A stretch of 64,000 bases of DNA from Thiobacillus denitrificans (GTDB taxonomy: Bacteria > Pseudomonadota > Gammaproteobacteria > Burkholderiales > Thiobacillaceae), in the NCBI RefSeq assembly GCF_001530125.1, contig NZ_LDUG01000018.1, positions 11,901 through 75,900 of the forward strand. Direction: 5' to 3'. A program made the translations under genes and the position numbers. Of this stretch, positions 50,949-61,432 are shown piece by piece. The notes beneath the pieces were generated by a model. The model saw only the letters and a list, made by a program, of their open reading frames with translations, was not told the DNA's origin and made no database searches. Position 1 is the stretch's first letter. The number at the start of each line of letters is the position of its first letter.

Positions 50949-51122
50949 CTTGCCTATCCGGTTTGTTGCCAAAACCAATCCCCTGTAGGGCGGATGAGCG
51001 CAGCGTTATCCGCCGAATGAGCGACCCACATTCGGCGGAATGCGCTTCGCTTTTCCGCCCTACGAAGGCCAATACCGCTTTGGGTACGCTCAATCACTTT
51101 GGCAACAAACCGGATAGGCAAG
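50949..51122. repeat. Nested palindrome overlapping the HIT gene 3' end
   Basis: Perfect 25-base outer arms (50949-50973 and 51098-51122) enclose GTAGGGCGG/CCGCCCTAC (50985-50993, 51055-51063) and CCGCCGAATG/CATTCGGCGG (51011-51020, 51029-51038). The right arm encodes the C-terminal residues of the HIT protein. The GTAGGGCGGAT...CCGCCCTAC core is a known dispersed repeat type. Confidence 0.82.
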
Positions 51123-51512
51123 GATTGAAGCGGCGAGCAGCGCGTCCAGATCGGGCGGCACGGCATGCGGCGTATCGCGTTGTCTCGCGCCCCACACCGG
51201 GTTGGGGAAATGCGGGTCATCCGCAAAACGTGGAATCACATGCCAGTGCAGGTGCGGCACCACGTTGCCGAGCGAGGCAAGGTTGACCTTGTCGGGCGCC
51301 ATCACCCCGCGCAGCGCGGCTTCGGTGGCGAACACCACGCGCATCAGGGCTTGCTGATCGGCGGCCGGCAGGTCGGTCATTTCCTTGACGTGGGCATTCA
51401 GAATGACACGCAGAAAGCCGGGGTAGTCCGGCTCGTCGGCGCGCACCACGCGGCAGAACTCGTCCTGCCACAGCAGCGTGCCACCGGGTGCGTCACACAG
51501 TGGACAGCTCAA
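51090..51512 (-). CDS. HIT-family protein (histidine triad hydrolase)
   Basis: This 140-residue protein has the histidine triad [10 protein letters not shown] near residue 94. An N-terminal CPLC pair and the body [25 protein letters not shown] are HIT-like. HIT enzymes hydrolyse nucleoside phosphoramidates or dinucleoside polyphosphates. There is no ATG; a TTG at 51512 overlapping the stop of the oxidoreductase gene (TTGA) gives [11 protein letters not shown]. The last residues ([10 protein letters not shown]) come from an inverted-repeat arm, so the original C-terminus has been replaced. Confidence 0.85.
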   Translation of the reverse strand: MSCPLCDAPGGTLLWQDEFCRVVRADEPDYPGFLRVILNAHVKEMTDLPAADQQALMRVVFATEAALRGVMAPDKVNLASLGNVVPHLHWHVIPRFADDPHFPNPVWGARQRDTPHAVPPDLDALLAASILAYPVCCQSD

Positions 51513-54500
51513 AGCAGTACCCGCTCGATGCCGCCGTTGCCGACGCGGGCGAGGTAGTTCGTCATCCAGTTTTCCCCCAGCAGGTTTTTCGCCAGTTCGA
51601 TCACGATGTAATCCGGCTCGGTGTTCGTGTCGTCGCTGTAGCGTGCCAGTCCCTGCAGGCACGACGGGCAGCTGGTGAGGAGCTTCACTGTCTGATTGCC
51701 TGTTCCGAGCGCTTTGATGCCGGCGCGGATTTCCTCTTCCTTGCGGAAGCGGATCTGGGTGGAAATGTCTGGGCGGGTGACGGCGAGCGTGCCGGATTCG
51801 CCGCAGCAGCGGTCGGACAAAGCAACCCCGCCACCGAGCAGCGCATTGGCGACTTTCATCGGCGCGTGGGTCTTCATCGGCGTGTGGCAGGGGTCGTGGT
51901 AGAGGTATTTCTCGCCACTGACGCCTTCCAGCTTCACGCCTTTTTCCATCAGGTATTCGTGGATGTCGAGCAGGCGGCAGCCGGGGAAGATCTTCTCGAA
52001 TTCGTATTTCAGCAGCTGGTCCATGCAGGTGCCGCACGACACGATCACGGTCTTGATGTCGAGATAGTTGAGCGTGTTGGCGACGCGGTGGAACAGCACC
52101 CGGTTGGCCGCGGTGATCGCCTCGCCCTTGTCGGCCTGGCCGCCTGCGGTCTGCGGGTAGCCGCAGCACAGGTAGCCGGGCGGCAGCACGGTCTGAGTGC
52201 CGAGTTCGAACAACATCGCCTGGGTGGCAAGGCCGACTTGCGAGAACAGCCGCTCCGAGCCGCAGCCCGGGAAGTAGAACACCGCGTCGGCATCGTCGGA
52301 CAGCTTGGCCGGGTTGCGGAGAATTGGAACAATCGAGGCATCTTCCAGCCCCAGCAGCGCGCGCGAGGTTTTCTTCGGCAGCCCGCCCGGCATCGGCTTG
52401 TTCACCAGATGGATGACCTGCGCGACGAGCTTGGGCTTGCCCAGGCTGGCTGGCGGATTTTTCGTCTGCGCCTGGATCAGCCCCATGCGCTTGAACAGGG
52501 TGTGCCCCGTGCGTTGCGCGGCGTAGCCCCATTCGATCAGCGGTTTCCGCAGCGCCTTGATGGTGGCGGGATCGGTTGCATTCAGAAATGCCATCGACGC
52601 CCAGGTGCCGGGGTTGAATTTCTTCTTGCCCTGCTTGCGCAGCAGGTTGCGCATGGCGATCGAGACGTCGCCGAAGTCGATGTCGACCGGGCAGGGGTTT
52701 TTGCACTTGTGGCAGATGGTGCAGTGGTCGGCGACGTCGCCGAATTCGTCGAAGTGCTTCAAGGATATCCCGCGCCGGGTCTGCTCTTCGTACAGAAACG
52801 CTTCGATCAGGAGCGAGGTGGCGAGGATCTTGTTGCGCGGCGAGTACAGCAGGTTGGCGCGCGGGATATGGGTGTTGCACACCGGCTTGCACTTGCCGCA
52901 GCGCAGGCAGTCCTTGATCGAGTCGGCGATGGCCCCGGTCTCGGAGGCTTCGAGGATGATCGACTCGGCTTCCAGCAGACCGAACGATGGCGTGTAGGCA
53001 TTGCGCAGATCCGCGCCGGGCAAGAGCTTGCCCTTGTTGAAGCGGCCGGTGGGGTCGACCTTGTTCTTGTAGTGGGCGAAGCTCGCGATGGTGGCGTCGT
53101 CGAGGAATTCCAGCTTGGTCAGCCCGATGCCGTGTTCGCCCGAAATCACCCCGCCGAGTTCAGTCGCCAGCGCCATGATGCGCGCAACTGCGGCGTTGGC
53201 GGCCTGCAACATGGCGTAGTCGTCGGAGTTGACCGGGATGTTGGTGTGCACGTTGCCGTCGCCGGCGTGCATGTGCAGGGCGACGAACACGCGGCTTTTC
53301 AACACCTCTTTATGGATGCGGTCGCAGGCCTCGAGCACCCGGGTATATTCGCGGCCGATGAACAGCTGGTGCAGCTCGCGGCGGACTTCGCGCTTCCACG
53401 ACACGCGGATGTGCTTGTCGCGCAGCGCGGTGAAAACGGTGAGGGGGGCCTCGCTTCCCTCCGCGGACGGCGGGCGTGTCGCGTCGAGGTCGCCCGCATA
53501 GCCCTGCCAGCGTGTTTTCACCGAGTCGATCAATGCCAGCGCGCGCTGACGCTTGTCCTCCACCTGCACCGGATCGGCCACGGTCTCGTCGTCTTCCAGC
53601 AGCGGCAGCGGCGCGGCGAAGAACTCAGCCAGCGCGTCGAGCAGTTTGAGCTTGTTGGTAATCGACAGTTCGATGTTGATGCGATCGATGCCGTCGGTGT
53701 AGTCGCCCAGGCGCGGCAGCGGAATCACCACGTCCTCGTTGATCTTGAAGGCGTTGGTGTGGGCCGCGATGGCGGCGGTGCGGGCGCGGTCGAGCCAGAA
53801 TTTCCTGCGCGCGTCCGCCGACACCGCGATGAAGCCTTCGCCGCCGCGCGCGTTGGCGATGCGCACGATGTGCGAGGCGGCTTCGCCCGCCGCGATTTCA
53901 TGGTCGGACGCCACGTCGATCAGCAGCACCATGTTCGGACGGGTGGCACGCGGCGCCTTGGTCGCATAGCCGACCGCCTTGACGTAGCGCGCGTCGAGGT
54001 GCTCCAGCCCGGCGAGCAGGACGTCGGCGTGGGCGTCGCAATACTGCTTGATTTCGACGATCGCCGGGGTGGCCTCGGAGGCGTGGCCGAAGAATTCCAG
54101 GCACACAGTGCGGGTGTGTGCGGGCAGCCGGTGCAGGATGAAACGCGCCGAGGTGATGAGGCCGTCGCAGCCCTCCTTCTGGATGCCGGGCAGACCGGAG
54201 AGAAACTTGTCGGTGACGTCCTTGCCGAGCCCGATCTTGCGGAAGCGGCTGCCGGGAATGAGGAGAATTTCCGGCGAGCCTTTCAGTGTCTTGCCGTCGG
54301 CGGCAAAGCGGCGGATTTCAAAGGTGGCCGAGGGCACGTCGTGGATCTTGCCGCGGTTGTGGTTGAGCCGGGTGACCTCGATCCAGTCGGCGTCGGGGGT
54401 GACCATGCGCCACGACACCAGGTTGTCCAGCGCGGTGCCCCACAGCACGGCCTTCTTGCCGCCTGCGTTCATCGACACGTTGCCGCCGATGGTCGAGGCG

Positions 54501-55333
54501 TCCGCCGAAGTCGGGTCGACCGCGAACACCAGGCCGGCGGCGTCGGCCGCATCCATCACCCGCTTGGTCACCACCCCCGCGCCGCAGTGGATCGTCGGCA
54601 CCTCGAATTCGACGCCGGGCAGGTGGGTCATCTCCACTGCGCTCATCGCTTCGAGTTTTTCGGTGTTGATGACCGCAGCCTGGTCGGTGAGCGGCACCGC
54701 GCCGCCGGTGTAGCCGGTGCCGCCGCCGCGCGGGATGATGGTCAGCCCCAGTTCGATCAGCCCGGCCACCAGCCCGGCCATCTCGGCCTCGGTGTCCGGG
54801 GTCAGCACCACGAACGGATATTCGACGCGCCAGTCGGTCGCGTCGGTGACATGCGAGACGCGCGCCAGGCCGTCGAACCCGATGTTGTCGCGGCGCGTTA
54901 CCCCGGCCAGGCGGCGCCGGACGCGCGCGCGCAGACTGGCGGTGTCGGCGAACCAGGCCTCGAATTCGCGCACCGCGCGTGCGGCGGCTTCCAGCAACTG
55001 GCCGACCAGTTCGTTGCCCTCGCCAGAAGCGACAACGGCCCCGCTGTCCTGGCGCCGCACCTCGATCTCGTGCAGGCGATGCCGCAGCGCCTCGACCAGC
55101 ATCTGGCGCCGCTTGGGGTTGTCGAGCAGGTCGTCTTCCAGGTAGGGGTTGCGCCGCACCACCCAGATGTCGCCCAGCACCTCGAACAGCATGCGCGCCG
55201 AGCGCCCCGTCCTGCGCTCGGCGCGCAGCGTGTTGAGTACGCCCCAGGCATCCACACCGAGCAGGCGGATGACGATTTCGCGGTCTGAAAACGAGGTGTA
55301 GTTGTAGGGGATTTCGCGCAGGCGTGTTGACAT
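51509..55333 (-). CDS. Giant FAD-linked / iron-sulfur oxidoreductase (DUF3683 type)
   Basis: This 1274-residue protein has an N-terminal DUF3683-like region (residues 1-180). It has a PCMH-type FAD-binding domain ([37 protein letters not shown]) and an FAD-oxidase C-terminal domain ([31 protein letters not shown]). Two ferredoxin clusters follow ([25 protein letters not shown]), then two cysteine-rich CCG domains ([15 protein letters not shown]). This is a glycolate/D-lactate dehydrogenase-like electron path in one chain. The substrate is unassigned. ATG 55333 is chosen from the conserved start; no ribosome site is obvious. The HIT gene is coupled downstream. Confidence 0.87.
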   Translation of the reverse strand: MSTRLREIPYNYTSFSDREIVIRLLGVDAWGVLNTLRAERRTGRSARMLFEVLGDIWVVRRNPYLEDDLLDNPKRRQMLVEALRHRLHEIEVRRQDSGAVVASGEGNELVGQLLEAAARAVREFEAWFADTASLRARVRRRLAGVTRRDNIGFDGLARVSHVTDATDWRVEYPFVVLTPDTEAEMAGLVAGLIELGLTIIPRGGGTGYTGGAVPLTDQAAVINTEKLEAMSAVEMTHLPGVEFEVPTIHCGAGVVTKRVMDAADAAGLVFAVDPTSADASTIGGNVSMNAGGKKAVLWGTALDNLVSWRMVTPDADWIEVTRLNHNRGKIHDVPSATFEIRRFAADGKTLKGSPEILLIPGSRFRKIGLGKDVTDKFLSGLPGIQKEGCDGLITSARFILHRLPAHTRTVCLEFFGHASEATPAIVEIKQYCDAHADVLLAGLEHLDARYVKAVGYATKAPRATRPNMVLLIDVASDHEIAAGEAASHIVRIANARGGEGFIAVSADARRKFWLDRARTAAIAAHTNAFKINEDVVIPLPRLGDYTDGIDRINIELSITNKLKLLDALAEFFAAPLPLLEDDETVADPVQVEDKRQRALALIDSVKTRWQGYAGDLDATRPPSAEGSEAPLTVFTALRDKHIRVSWKREVRRELHQLFIGREYTRVLEACDRIHKEVLKSRVFVALHMHAGDGNVHTNIPVNSDDYAMLQAANAAVARIMALATELGGVISGEHGIGLTKLEFLDDATIASFAHYKNKVDPTGRFNKGKLLPGADLRNAYTPSFGLLEAESIILEASETGAIADSIKDCLRCGKCKPVCNTHIPRANLLYSPRNKILATSLLIEAFLYEEQTRRGISLKHFDEFGDVADHCTICHKCKNPCPVDIDFGDVSIAMRNLLRKQGKKKFNPGTWASMAFLNATDPATIKALRKPLIEWGYAAQRTGHTLFKRMGLIQAQTKNPPASLGKPKLVAQVIHLVNKPMPGGLPKKTSRALLGLEDASIVPILRNPAKLSDDADAVFYFPGCGSERLFSQVGLATQAMLFELGTQTVLPPGYLCCGYPQTAGGQADKGEAITAANRVLFHRVANTLNYLDIKTVIVSCGTCMDQLLKYEFEKIFPGCRLLDIHEYLMEKGVKLEGVSGEKYLYHDPCHTPMKTHAPMKVANALLGGGVALSDRCCGESGTLAVTRPDISTQIRFRKEEEIRAGIKALGTGNQTVKLLTSCPSCLQGLARYSDDTNTEPDYIVIELAKNLLGENWMTNYLARVGNGGIERVLL

Positions 55334-55560
55334 GCTGGGTGTGTTCGGACGTCGCCCGGGCGATGCCGAATCCATTTGCTTCAAAGCCGGTATTTTACGG
55401 GATATGGCTTTGTTTCGGGCGGGCAGGCCGGGTTGTGGCAATGCGCCCGACCCTGATTGGTACATTGGTTTTCGATACTTCAGTTTTTGCCGGGCAAGCC
55501 GATAAACGTACAACGGTAAAAGATTGCCGCGCGACTACTAATAATATTCAGGAGATCGAC

Positions 55561-56847
55561 TTGCAGGTTGGTTTGAGTACCAAGCTCCTCGGCTACGTCT
55601 TGGCAGGCGTGCTGATCACGTCGGCCACCATTGGCGTGGTCCGGGTCCAGAACGAGCGCGGCCCACTCAACGAACTGATCGACAAGTCGGGTCAGAGCGT
55701 AGCCAATGCCACCGCCTCCGGCGCGGCCTCCCTGGTTGCCGGATACGACTATGGCAATCTGGAAATTCTCGCCGCCAATGTCGCGCGGCAGGCCAACGTG
55801 ACCCGCGTCATCATCCGTAACCAGAATGATCGCGTGATGACCCAGGCCAGCGGGGAGACGGCCGGGGCATACAAGCGTTTCGAATCCCCTGTCGTGTTCG
55901 ACGGCCAGACCATCGGCAGCACGATTGTCGATGTTTCCACCGAAGCGCTGGAAACGGCGCTCAACGACCTCTACTGGCGCGTCTTCATCGAACAGCTCAT
56001 CTTCGGCGCGATTCTCGGCCTGATCGTCTATTTGTTCACCGCGAGCGGCATCGTCTCGCCGATCCGCAAGCTGACGATGGCGATGGAGGAAGCGATGGAA
56101 AAGGGCGACTCGTTCGTCGCCCGTGATCTGGAGGTGAAAAGCCGTGACGAGATCGGGCGGCTGGTGTCGGTATTCAATACCCTGAACAAATCGCTCGCCA
56201 ATTATCACCGCCAGTTGCATAGCAAGATCGACCTGGCCAACCAGGAGCTGCGGGACAAGAACCTCCAGCTGGGCGGGCGCACCCTGGAGCTTGAGAATGC
56301 GCTCGACTTGCTCAGCACCATGGCCACGACCGACTGGCTGACCGAGCTGCCCAACCGGCGCAAATTTGATGAAACCCTGTCACGGATGTTCCATCAGTCC
56401 GAGCGTTTCGCGGAAGAGATCACCCTGGTGCTGTTCGACATCGACCACTTCAAGCTGATCAACGACAGCCATGGCCATGGCGCGGGGGATGAGGTGTTGC
56501 GCGATATCGGCACCCTTTTGCGCCTGCATGTCCGCAAGTCCGATGTGCCTGCGCGCCTCGGCGGCGACGAATTCGGCATCGTGCTGTATCACACCAATAC
56601 CGAGCAGGCCGAACGGTTCGTCGAGATCCTGATGGAGGGTGTGCGGGCGCATGCGTTTGACTACGATGGGTTCCGGCTGAATATCGGCCTCAGTATCGGC
56701 ATTGCACAGTACGACGCGTCCATGAGCACCCCTCAGGAACTCTACTATGCGGCCGATAAAGCCCTCTATCAGGCCAAGCATGGTGGGCGTGGCCGTTACT
56801 GTGTGTATTCCGAAGCAAGTCTTTCCCAGGAGAAAGCATCATCATGA
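55561..56847 (+). CDS. Membrane-bound diguanylate cyclase (HAMP-GGDEF)
   Basis: This 428-residue protein has a first membrane helix (about 9-27), a periplasmic sensor, a second helix (FIEQLIFGAILGLIVYLFTASGIV, about 142-165) and a HAMP domain. The GGDEF domain has intact GGDEF (334-338) and the inhibitory-site motif RKSD (325-328) five residues before it. It should make cyclic di-GMP. The start is TTG 55561, with AGGAG seven bases upstream; longer frames include intergenic sequence. It overlaps the PhnD-like gene (ATGA), suggesting that a solute-binding protein feeds its periplasmic domain. Confidence 0.92.
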   Translation: MQVGLSTKLLGYVLAGVLITSATIGVVRVQNERGPLNELIDKSGQSVANATASGAASLVAGYDYGNLEILAANVARQANVTRVIIRNQNDRVMTQASGETAGAYKRFESPVVFDGQTIGSTIVDVSTEALETALNDLYWRVFIEQLIFGAILGLIVYLFTASGIVSPIRKLTMAMEEAMEKGDSFVARDLEVKSRDEIGRLVSVFNTLNKSLANYHRQLHSKIDLANQELRDKNLQLGGRTLELENALDLLSTMATTDWLTELPNRRKFDETLSRMFHQSERFAEEITLVLFDIDHFKLINDSHGHGAGDEVLRDIGTLLRLHVRKSDVPARLGGDEFGIVLYHTNTEQAERFVEILMEGVRAHAFDYDGFRLNIGLSIGIAQYDASMSTPQELYYAADKALYQAKHGGRGRYCVYSEASLSQEKASS

Positions 56848-57695
56848 AACCGAAACGGGTATTTCAGGGCCTGCTGGCCGCGCTGCTGATGGGGGTGTCG
56901 TCTGCGTCCGCCTGGGCTGCAACCCCCCCGAGTGCTCAAGCTGCCGGGGTGACCATGGGGTCGGTAGCCATGGACATTCCGGTCGAGATGATCAAGCGCA
57001 TGAGTGCGCTGACCAATCACCTGGCACTGAATACCAATCTCAATGTCCGCTTCCGGCCATCGCCGAACCTGGGCTCGGCCGTGGACGATCTGGGCACCGG
57101 CCAGACACAGATTGCCTACCTCACGCCGGTGGCCTATATCGAGGCGCGCAAGAAATACGGGGTGATCCCGCTGGTCGCGCCCACCGCAGGCGGACGACCA
57201 CACTTCGCCCTGGTGATCGGCGTGAAGGCCGGATCGGGCATCAGCTCGCCGGAAGGGCTCAAGGGCAAGCGCTTTGCCTTTGGCGATGAAAAGGCCTTGC
57301 TGCAACGGGCGGCGGTCGAGTCGATGGGGCTGAAATCCGGCGACTTTTCGGCCTTTGCCTACCTCAAGCATTACGACAACATCGCCAAGGCGGTGCTGGC
57401 GGGTGATTTTGACGGCGGCATCCTCAAGGATTCCATCGCCGACGAGTTCAAGAGCAAGGGGCTTGTCGTGGTGGGCAGTACCGCGCCGTTGCCTTCGTAC
57501 ATTTTTGCCGTGCACCCCGGCATGCCGGTGGCGGTGCGAAAGCAGTTGCGTGACGCGCTGCTGGCGCTGAACAAGAGCACCCCCGAGCAGGCCGCCACGC
57601 TGGAAGCGTTCGACAAGTCCTATGATGGCTTCGTCGTGGTCGATGACCCCGCCTACGACACGGTGCGTAAGCTGATCCAGCCTTTCCAGAAATAA
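56844..57695 (+). CDS. PhnD-like periplasmic solute-binding protein
   Basis: This 283-residue protein has a signal peptide (LLAALLMGVSSASAWA). The phosphate/phosphonate-type binding fold follows (VRFRPSPNLGSAVDDLGTGQTQIAYLTPVAYIEARKKYG, GISSPEGLKGKRFAFGDEKALLQRA, AGDFDGGILKDSIADEF). No ABC permease or ATPase genes lie next to it. It is translationally coupled to the diguanylate cyclase, so it is more likely a signalling partner than a transport component. The ligand is unknown. Confidence 0.87.
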   Translation: MKPKRVFQGLLAALLMGVSSASAWAATPPSAQAAGVTMGSVAMDIPVEMIKRMSALTNHLALNTNLNVRFRPSPNLGSAVDDLGTGQTQIAYLTPVAYIEARKKYGVIPLVAPTAGGRPHFALVIGVKAGSGISSPEGLKGKRFAFGDEKALLQRAAVESMGLKSGDFSAFAYLKHYDNIAKAVLAGDFDGGILKDSIADEFKSKGLVVVGSTAPLPSYIFAVHPGMPVAVRKQLRDALLALNKSTPEQAATLEAFDKSYDGFVVVDDPAYDTVRKLIQPFQK

Positions 57696-57705
57696 GGCGA
57701 CCGGA

Positions 57706-58626
57706 TTACCGGAACAGACGCCGGGCGGCCGTCACACCGCCCAGAACCAGCCCGCCCGCGACGATGCCTGCCAGCGCATCGATCAACAGGGGGACAAGCA
57801 CAGCCAGTGCACCGCCGATCGCCGGCAGGGATTCTGCAGCCTGAGTGACGGCGTTGACCAGATCATGCGTGCCCGGCACGCCGTGGACCAGGATGCCGCC
57901 GCCAACGAGAAACATCGCCGCAGTGCCGATGATTGCAAGGCTTTTCATCAGAACCGGCGCAGCCGCGAGGATGCGGCGCCCCAGCGCGCGAGCCCAGCGG
58001 GCGGGGCGCTGGCTGAGGTAGAGCCCGGCGTCGTCGAGCTTGACGATCCCGGCGACCAGGCCGTAGACGCCGACGGTCATGACGAATGCGATGCCTGCGA
58101 GCACGGTGACCTGTTTGCCGAAGGACGCTGCGGCGACGGTGCCGAGGGTGATGACGATGATTTCGGCGGAGAGGATGAAATCGGTGCGGATCGCGCCCTT
58201 GATTTTGTCTTTTTCCAGCGCCACCAGATCGATCTCCGGATCGGCCACCGCCTGTGCAAGTTCGGTACGATGGGCCGCGGCTTCCTCACGGTGCAGGAAT
58301 TTGTGCGCCAGCTTCTCGAAACCTTCAAAACAGAGAAACGCGCCGCCCAGCATCAACAGCGGGGTCACCGCCCATGGCGCGAAGGCGCTGATGGCGAGCG
58401 CCGCCGGCACCAGAATCGCCTTGTTGACGAGCGAGCCCTTGGCAACCGCCCACACCACCGGCAGTTCGCGCTCGGCCTTCACGCCCGCGACCTGCTGGGC
58501 GTTCAGCGCAAGGTCATCGCCCAGCACACCGGCGGTTTTTTTCGCCGCGACCTTGGTCATCACCGACACATCGTCGAGGATGGTGGCGATGTCGTCGATC
58601 AGCGCGAGCAGGCTGGCTCCAGCCAC
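57706..58626 (-). CDS. DUF808 family membrane protein (YedI-like)
   Basis: This 306-residue membrane protein starts [46 protein letters not shown], the DUF808/YedI signature. Six or so hydrophobic segments follow, including [36 protein letters not shown]. The function is not established for the family. It begins one base after nadA and converges on the PhnD-like gene. Confidence 0.88.
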   Translation of the reverse strand: MAGASLLALIDDIATILDDVSVMTKVAAKKTAGVLGDDLALNAQQVAGVKAERELPVVWAVAKGSLVNKAILVPAALAISAFAPWAVTPLLMLGGAFLCFEGFEKLAHKFLHREEAAAHRTELAQAVADPEIDLVALEKDKIKGAIRTDFILSAEIIVITLGTVAAASFGKQVTVLAGIAFVMTVGVYGLVAGIVKLDDAGLYLSQRPARWARALGRRILAAAPVLMKSLAIIGTAAMFLVGGGILVHGVPGTHDLVNAVTQAAESLPAIGGALAVLVPLLIDALAGIVAGGLVLGGVTAARRLFR

Positions 58627-58627
58627 C

Positions 58628-59692
58628 TTAATCTCCCAACTGGATATGCCCCGCCTTCTCGGCGGCGGCGAAATCCAGCATTTTCTGGATCGACAGCCGG
58701 GCGCGGGCGCGGATGCTTTCCTCGATATGGATTTCGTTTCCGCCGTTCTCCAGTACGGCGACGAGCTTTCTCAGGCCGTTCATCGCCATCCACGGACAGT
58801 GTGCGCACGAGGTGCAGGTGGCGCCCTCGCCTGCGGTCGGCGCTTCCAGCAGGATCTTTCCGGGCGCGGCCGCGTGCATCTTGTGGAAGATGCCGTTGTC
58901 GGTGGCGACGATGAATTCGGGATTGGGCAGGGTGCGCACCGCCTCGATCAGCTGGGTGGTCGAGCCGACCACGTCGGCCAGCGCGATCACAGCTTCGGGC
59001 GACTCGGGATGCACCAGCACCGCGGCATCCGGGTGCTCGGTGCGCAGTTTCTTCAGCGCCTCGGCCTTGAACGCCTCGTGCACTACGCACGAGCCCTGCC
59101 ACAGCAGCATGTCGGCACCGGTGATGCGCTGCACGTAATCACCCAGATGGCGGTCCGGCGCCCACAGCAGCTTGTGGCCCTGCTGGTGCAGGTATTTGAC
59201 GATCTTGGCGGCGATGCCGGAGGTGACCACCCAGTCGGCGCGTGCTTTCACCGCTGCGCTGGTGTTGGCGTAAACCACCGAAACACGATCCGGATGGGCG
59301 TCGCAGAAGGCGGTGAACTCGTCCGCCGGGCAGGCGAGATCGAGCGAGCACTCTGCGCCGAGGTCGGGCATGATGACGCGCTTTTCCGGGTTGAGGATCT
59401 TGGCGGTCTCGCCCATGAACTTGACCCCGGCGACAATCAGCGTTTTCGCCGGGTGGGCATGGCCGAAGCGCGCCATCTCCAGTGAATCCGACACGCAGCC
59501 GCCGGTTTCCTCGGCCAGATCCTGCAGGTCGGCCGAGGTGTAGTAATGCGCGACCAGGACGGCATCCTGCTGTTTCATCAGCGTCTTGATGCGCGCTTTC
59601 AACGTTTCGCGCTCGGCGTCATCGAGCACTTCCTCCACCATCGGCGGCTGCTGGATCACGGGTCTGACCGGAACGGGAAAGGCAGGGCTCAT
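58628..59692 (-). CDS. nadA: Quinolinate synthase NadA
   Basis: This 354-residue iron-sulfur enzyme condenses iminoaspartate with dihydroxyacetone phosphate in NAD synthesis. Conserved segments are [20 protein letters not shown], the cluster cysteine regions [19 protein letters not shown] and [13 protein letters not shown], and HPESPEAV. The first 30 residues are variable. DUF808 follows with only one base between. Confidence 0.95.
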   Translation of the reverse strand: MSPAFPVPVRPVIQQPPMVEEVLDDAERETLKARIKTLMKQQDAVLVAHYYTSADLQDLAEETGGCVSDSLEMARFGHAHPAKTLIVAGVKFMGETAKILNPEKRVIMPDLGAECSLDLACPADEFTAFCDAHPDRVSVVYANTSAAVKARADWVVTSGIAAKIVKYLHQQGHKLLWAPDRHLGDYVQRITGADMLLWQGSCVVHEAFKAEALKKLRTEHPDAAVLVHPESPEAVIALADVVGSTTQLIEAVRTLPNPEFIVATDNGIFHKMHAAAPGKILLEAPTAGEGATCTSCAHCPWMAMNGLRKLVAVLENGGNEIHIEESIRARARLSIQKMLDFAAAEKAGHIQLGD

Positions 59693-59814
59693 CGGGCGGC
59701 TCGGACATCAAAGCGGAAACGCCAAGTATAGCTGCGTGCGGTAGGCGTTTTCACCTGGCGGCGCCCGGGTTTTTCTGGAGTGGATCGGGACTTTTGCCTT
59801 ATCCTTGCGCCCCT

Positions 59815-60462
59815 ATGCAACAGCTGCTTCTCGATATCCGCCCCCCCGCCCGGCCCGAACTCGCCCGCTTTGTGGCGGGGCGCAATGTCGAGCTGATGGC
59901 GCAGCTTACGGCCATGCTCGACGGCAGCGCGGCCGAGCGTATGGTCTATGTGTGGGGCGCGCCGGGCAGTGGCAAGCGCTATCTGCTGGCTGCCTGGGCG
60001 CACGCCTGCCAGGCGCGCGGCATGACGGTCGACTTCAGCGGGCAGCAGGCCGCGCAGGCGGTGATTGCGGATCAGGTGGAGGCATGGAGCGGGGCGCAGC
60101 AGCACGCCGGCTTTGCCGCATTCAACCGGGTGCGCGAGGCGGGTGGGTTGTGGCTGGCGGCGGGGAATGTGGCACCGGCCGAATTGCCGGTGATGCCGGA
60201 ATTGCAGACCCGGCTGGGCTGGGGCCTGGTGTTTCAGCTGCAGGCCCTGGACGACGCCGAAAAGCGCGCCGCATTGAGCCAGCACGCCGAAACCCTGGGG
60301 TTCCGGCTGGACTCCCAGGTGGCGGACTATCTGTTGAACCACACCGCGCGCGACATGCAGAGCCTGCTGCGGGTGCTGGAGGCGCTGGACCGTTTCAGTC
60401 TCGAAACGCGGCGCCCGATCACCTTGCCGCTGCTACGGCAACTACTGTTGAATCAGGCCTGA
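59815..60462 (+). CDS. hda: DnaA regulatory inactivator Hda
   Basis: This 215-residue AAA+ protein begins MQQLLLDIRPP; QQLLLDI is the beta-clamp binding motif that places Hda at the replisome. Walker A is GAPGSGKR (48-55). FNRVREAGGLWLAAGN and PELQTRLGWGLVFQLQALDD are typical of Hda/DnaA ATPase domains. It stimulates ATP hydrolysis by DnaA after initiation. ATG 59815 is chosen because it starts directly with the clamp motif. It overlaps the convergent thioredoxin gene by ten bases. Confidence 0.9.
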   Translation: MQQLLLDIRPPARPELARFVAGRNVELMAQLTAMLDGSAAERMVYVWGAPGSGKRYLLAAWAHACQARGMTVDFSGQQAAQAVIADQVEAWSGAQQHAGFAAFNRVREAGGLWLAAGNVAPAELPVMPELQTRLGWGLVFQLQALDDAEKRAALSQHAETLGFRLDSQVADYLLNHTARDMQSLLRVLEALDRFSLETRRPITLPLLRQLLLNQA

Positions 60463-60827
60463 TCCGGCGCCTGCTGTTCGGCGATATCCTTGTGAACCTG
60501 CGCCATATCCAGTCCCATCACCTGATCGATCAGCGCATCGAGCGCGCTGACGGGCAGCGAACCGGCTTCGGAATAGAGGATGACCTGTTCGCGGAACACC
60601 ATCAAGGTGGGGATGGAGCGGATCTGGAAGTAGCCGGCCAGCTCCTGTTCGACTTCGGTGTTGACCTTGGCGAAGACGATGTTGGCGCGCTTCTCGGCCG
60701 CGGCTTCGAAAATCGGCGCAAAACCGCGGCAGGGGCCGCACCACGGGGCCCAGAAGTCGACGACGACGACGTCGTTGCCGTTGATGGTGGATTCGAAGTT
60801 GTCCTGGGTGAGTTCGATGACGGCCAT
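60453..60827 (-). CDS. Thioredoxin
   Basis: This 124-residue cytoplasmic protein has no signal peptide. It has DFWAPWCGPC (Cys30, Cys33) and cis-Pro SIPTLMVF. The C-terminal extension after residue 105 (DMAQVHKDIAEQQAPDQA) is longer than in standard TrxA. It is probably a secondary thioredoxin or co-chaperone type. It is preceded by a strong terminator and converges on hda. Confidence 0.92.
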   Translation of the reverse strand: MAVIELTQDNFESTINGNDVVVVDFWAPWCGPCRGFAPIFEAAAEKRANIVFAKVNTEVEQELAGYFQIRSIPTLMVFREQVILYSEAGSLPVSALDALIDQVMGLDMAQVHKDIAEQQAPDQA

Positions 60828-60839
60828 GCGGGTTCCTGC

Positions 60840-60883
60840 GAAAAATAAAAAATAAAAAGGCGCGAGGACGAATCCTCGCGCCT
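60840..60883 (-). terminator. Intrinsic terminator upstream of thioredoxin
   Basis: AGGCGCGAGGA/TCCTCGCGCCT with a four-base loop (60858-60883) is followed on the minus strand by a long T/A-rich tract. It should end the transcript of the small gene at 60996-61310. Confidence 0.9.
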
Positions 60884-60995
60884 GAGTGCCACCGTATCAC
60901 GGATGGCGGGCCTCCGACAAACGGAGGCTTGGTATGGGTAGTTCAGCCTGGCTGGGCGCTACCCAGGTCCAGTCGAAGCCGGCTGGCCTTGAAAC

Positions 60996-61310
60996 TTATT
61001 TGGCAAAAGCCTGGTTGAACAGGCCGCGCCTGTGCTCGGCCGGCGGGGCGTCGCGCACCACGTTCTGGCTGTGCTTGAGGTTGCTGCGCACTTCGGCGCG
61101 GTTGACCGCCATGATGAGCTCGGTCGCCAGTACCCGCGCCTGGTGCGGGGTGAGGTTGAGCGAACACCCTGGTGACTGGAGCGTGACCTCCACGCGGTCG
61201 CGGCCCTGGGCATCTTCTTTCAGGCTGATATCCAGGGTGTTGCCGGGTTCAAGTTCGATCATGTCGGTCTCTCCTTGCGTTGTCTTTGCAAGGTAATCAG
61301 CAGAGTTCAT
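60996..61310 (-). CDS. Small conserved hypothetical protein
   Basis: This 104-residue protein has no recognised domain. The core MIELEPGNTLDISLKEDAQGRDRVEVTLQSPGCSLNLTPHQARVLATELIMAVNRAEVRSNLK looks like a compact beta-sheet plus one helix. Two starts are possible: ATG 61310 after GGGAG, and ATG 61262 after AAGGAG, which would begin at MIELEPG. It lies between the RND gene and a terminator. Confidence 0.65.
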   Translation of the reverse strand: MNSADYLAKTTQGETDMIELEPGNTLDISLKEDAQGRDRVEVTLQSPGCSLNLTPHQARVLATELIMAVNRAEVRSNLKHSQNVVRDAPPAEHRRGLFNQAFAK

Positions 61311-61392
61311 GCCAGTCTCCCGTGTCGCCGGATGGCGTGGAAAACCGCATTAAATCAGGCGGGTTTGACGGCTTGATGAATTGACGCCGACG

Positions 61393-61420
61393 CGGCCCTG
61401 ACGAAGCTTCGTCAGGGCCG
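61393..61420. terminator. Perfect 28-base palindrome after the RND gene
   Basis: CGGCCCTGACGAAG and its exact complement abut without a spacer, 12 bases beyond the RND stop. No T-run follows, so it may be a stabilising 3' hairpin rather than a classic terminator. Confidence 0.55.
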
Positions 61421-61432
61421 TGGGCGAGTTCA

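Noticed and set aside
51488-55288. A 1266-codon open frame on the plus strand opposite the FAD/Fe-S oxidoreductase
   Set aside because: It mirrors the codon pattern of the real minus-strand gene in GC-rich DNA. The translation is low-complexity (repeated Val/Gly/Asp/His/Arg) with no domain, whereas the minus-strand product has complete FAD and cluster motifs.
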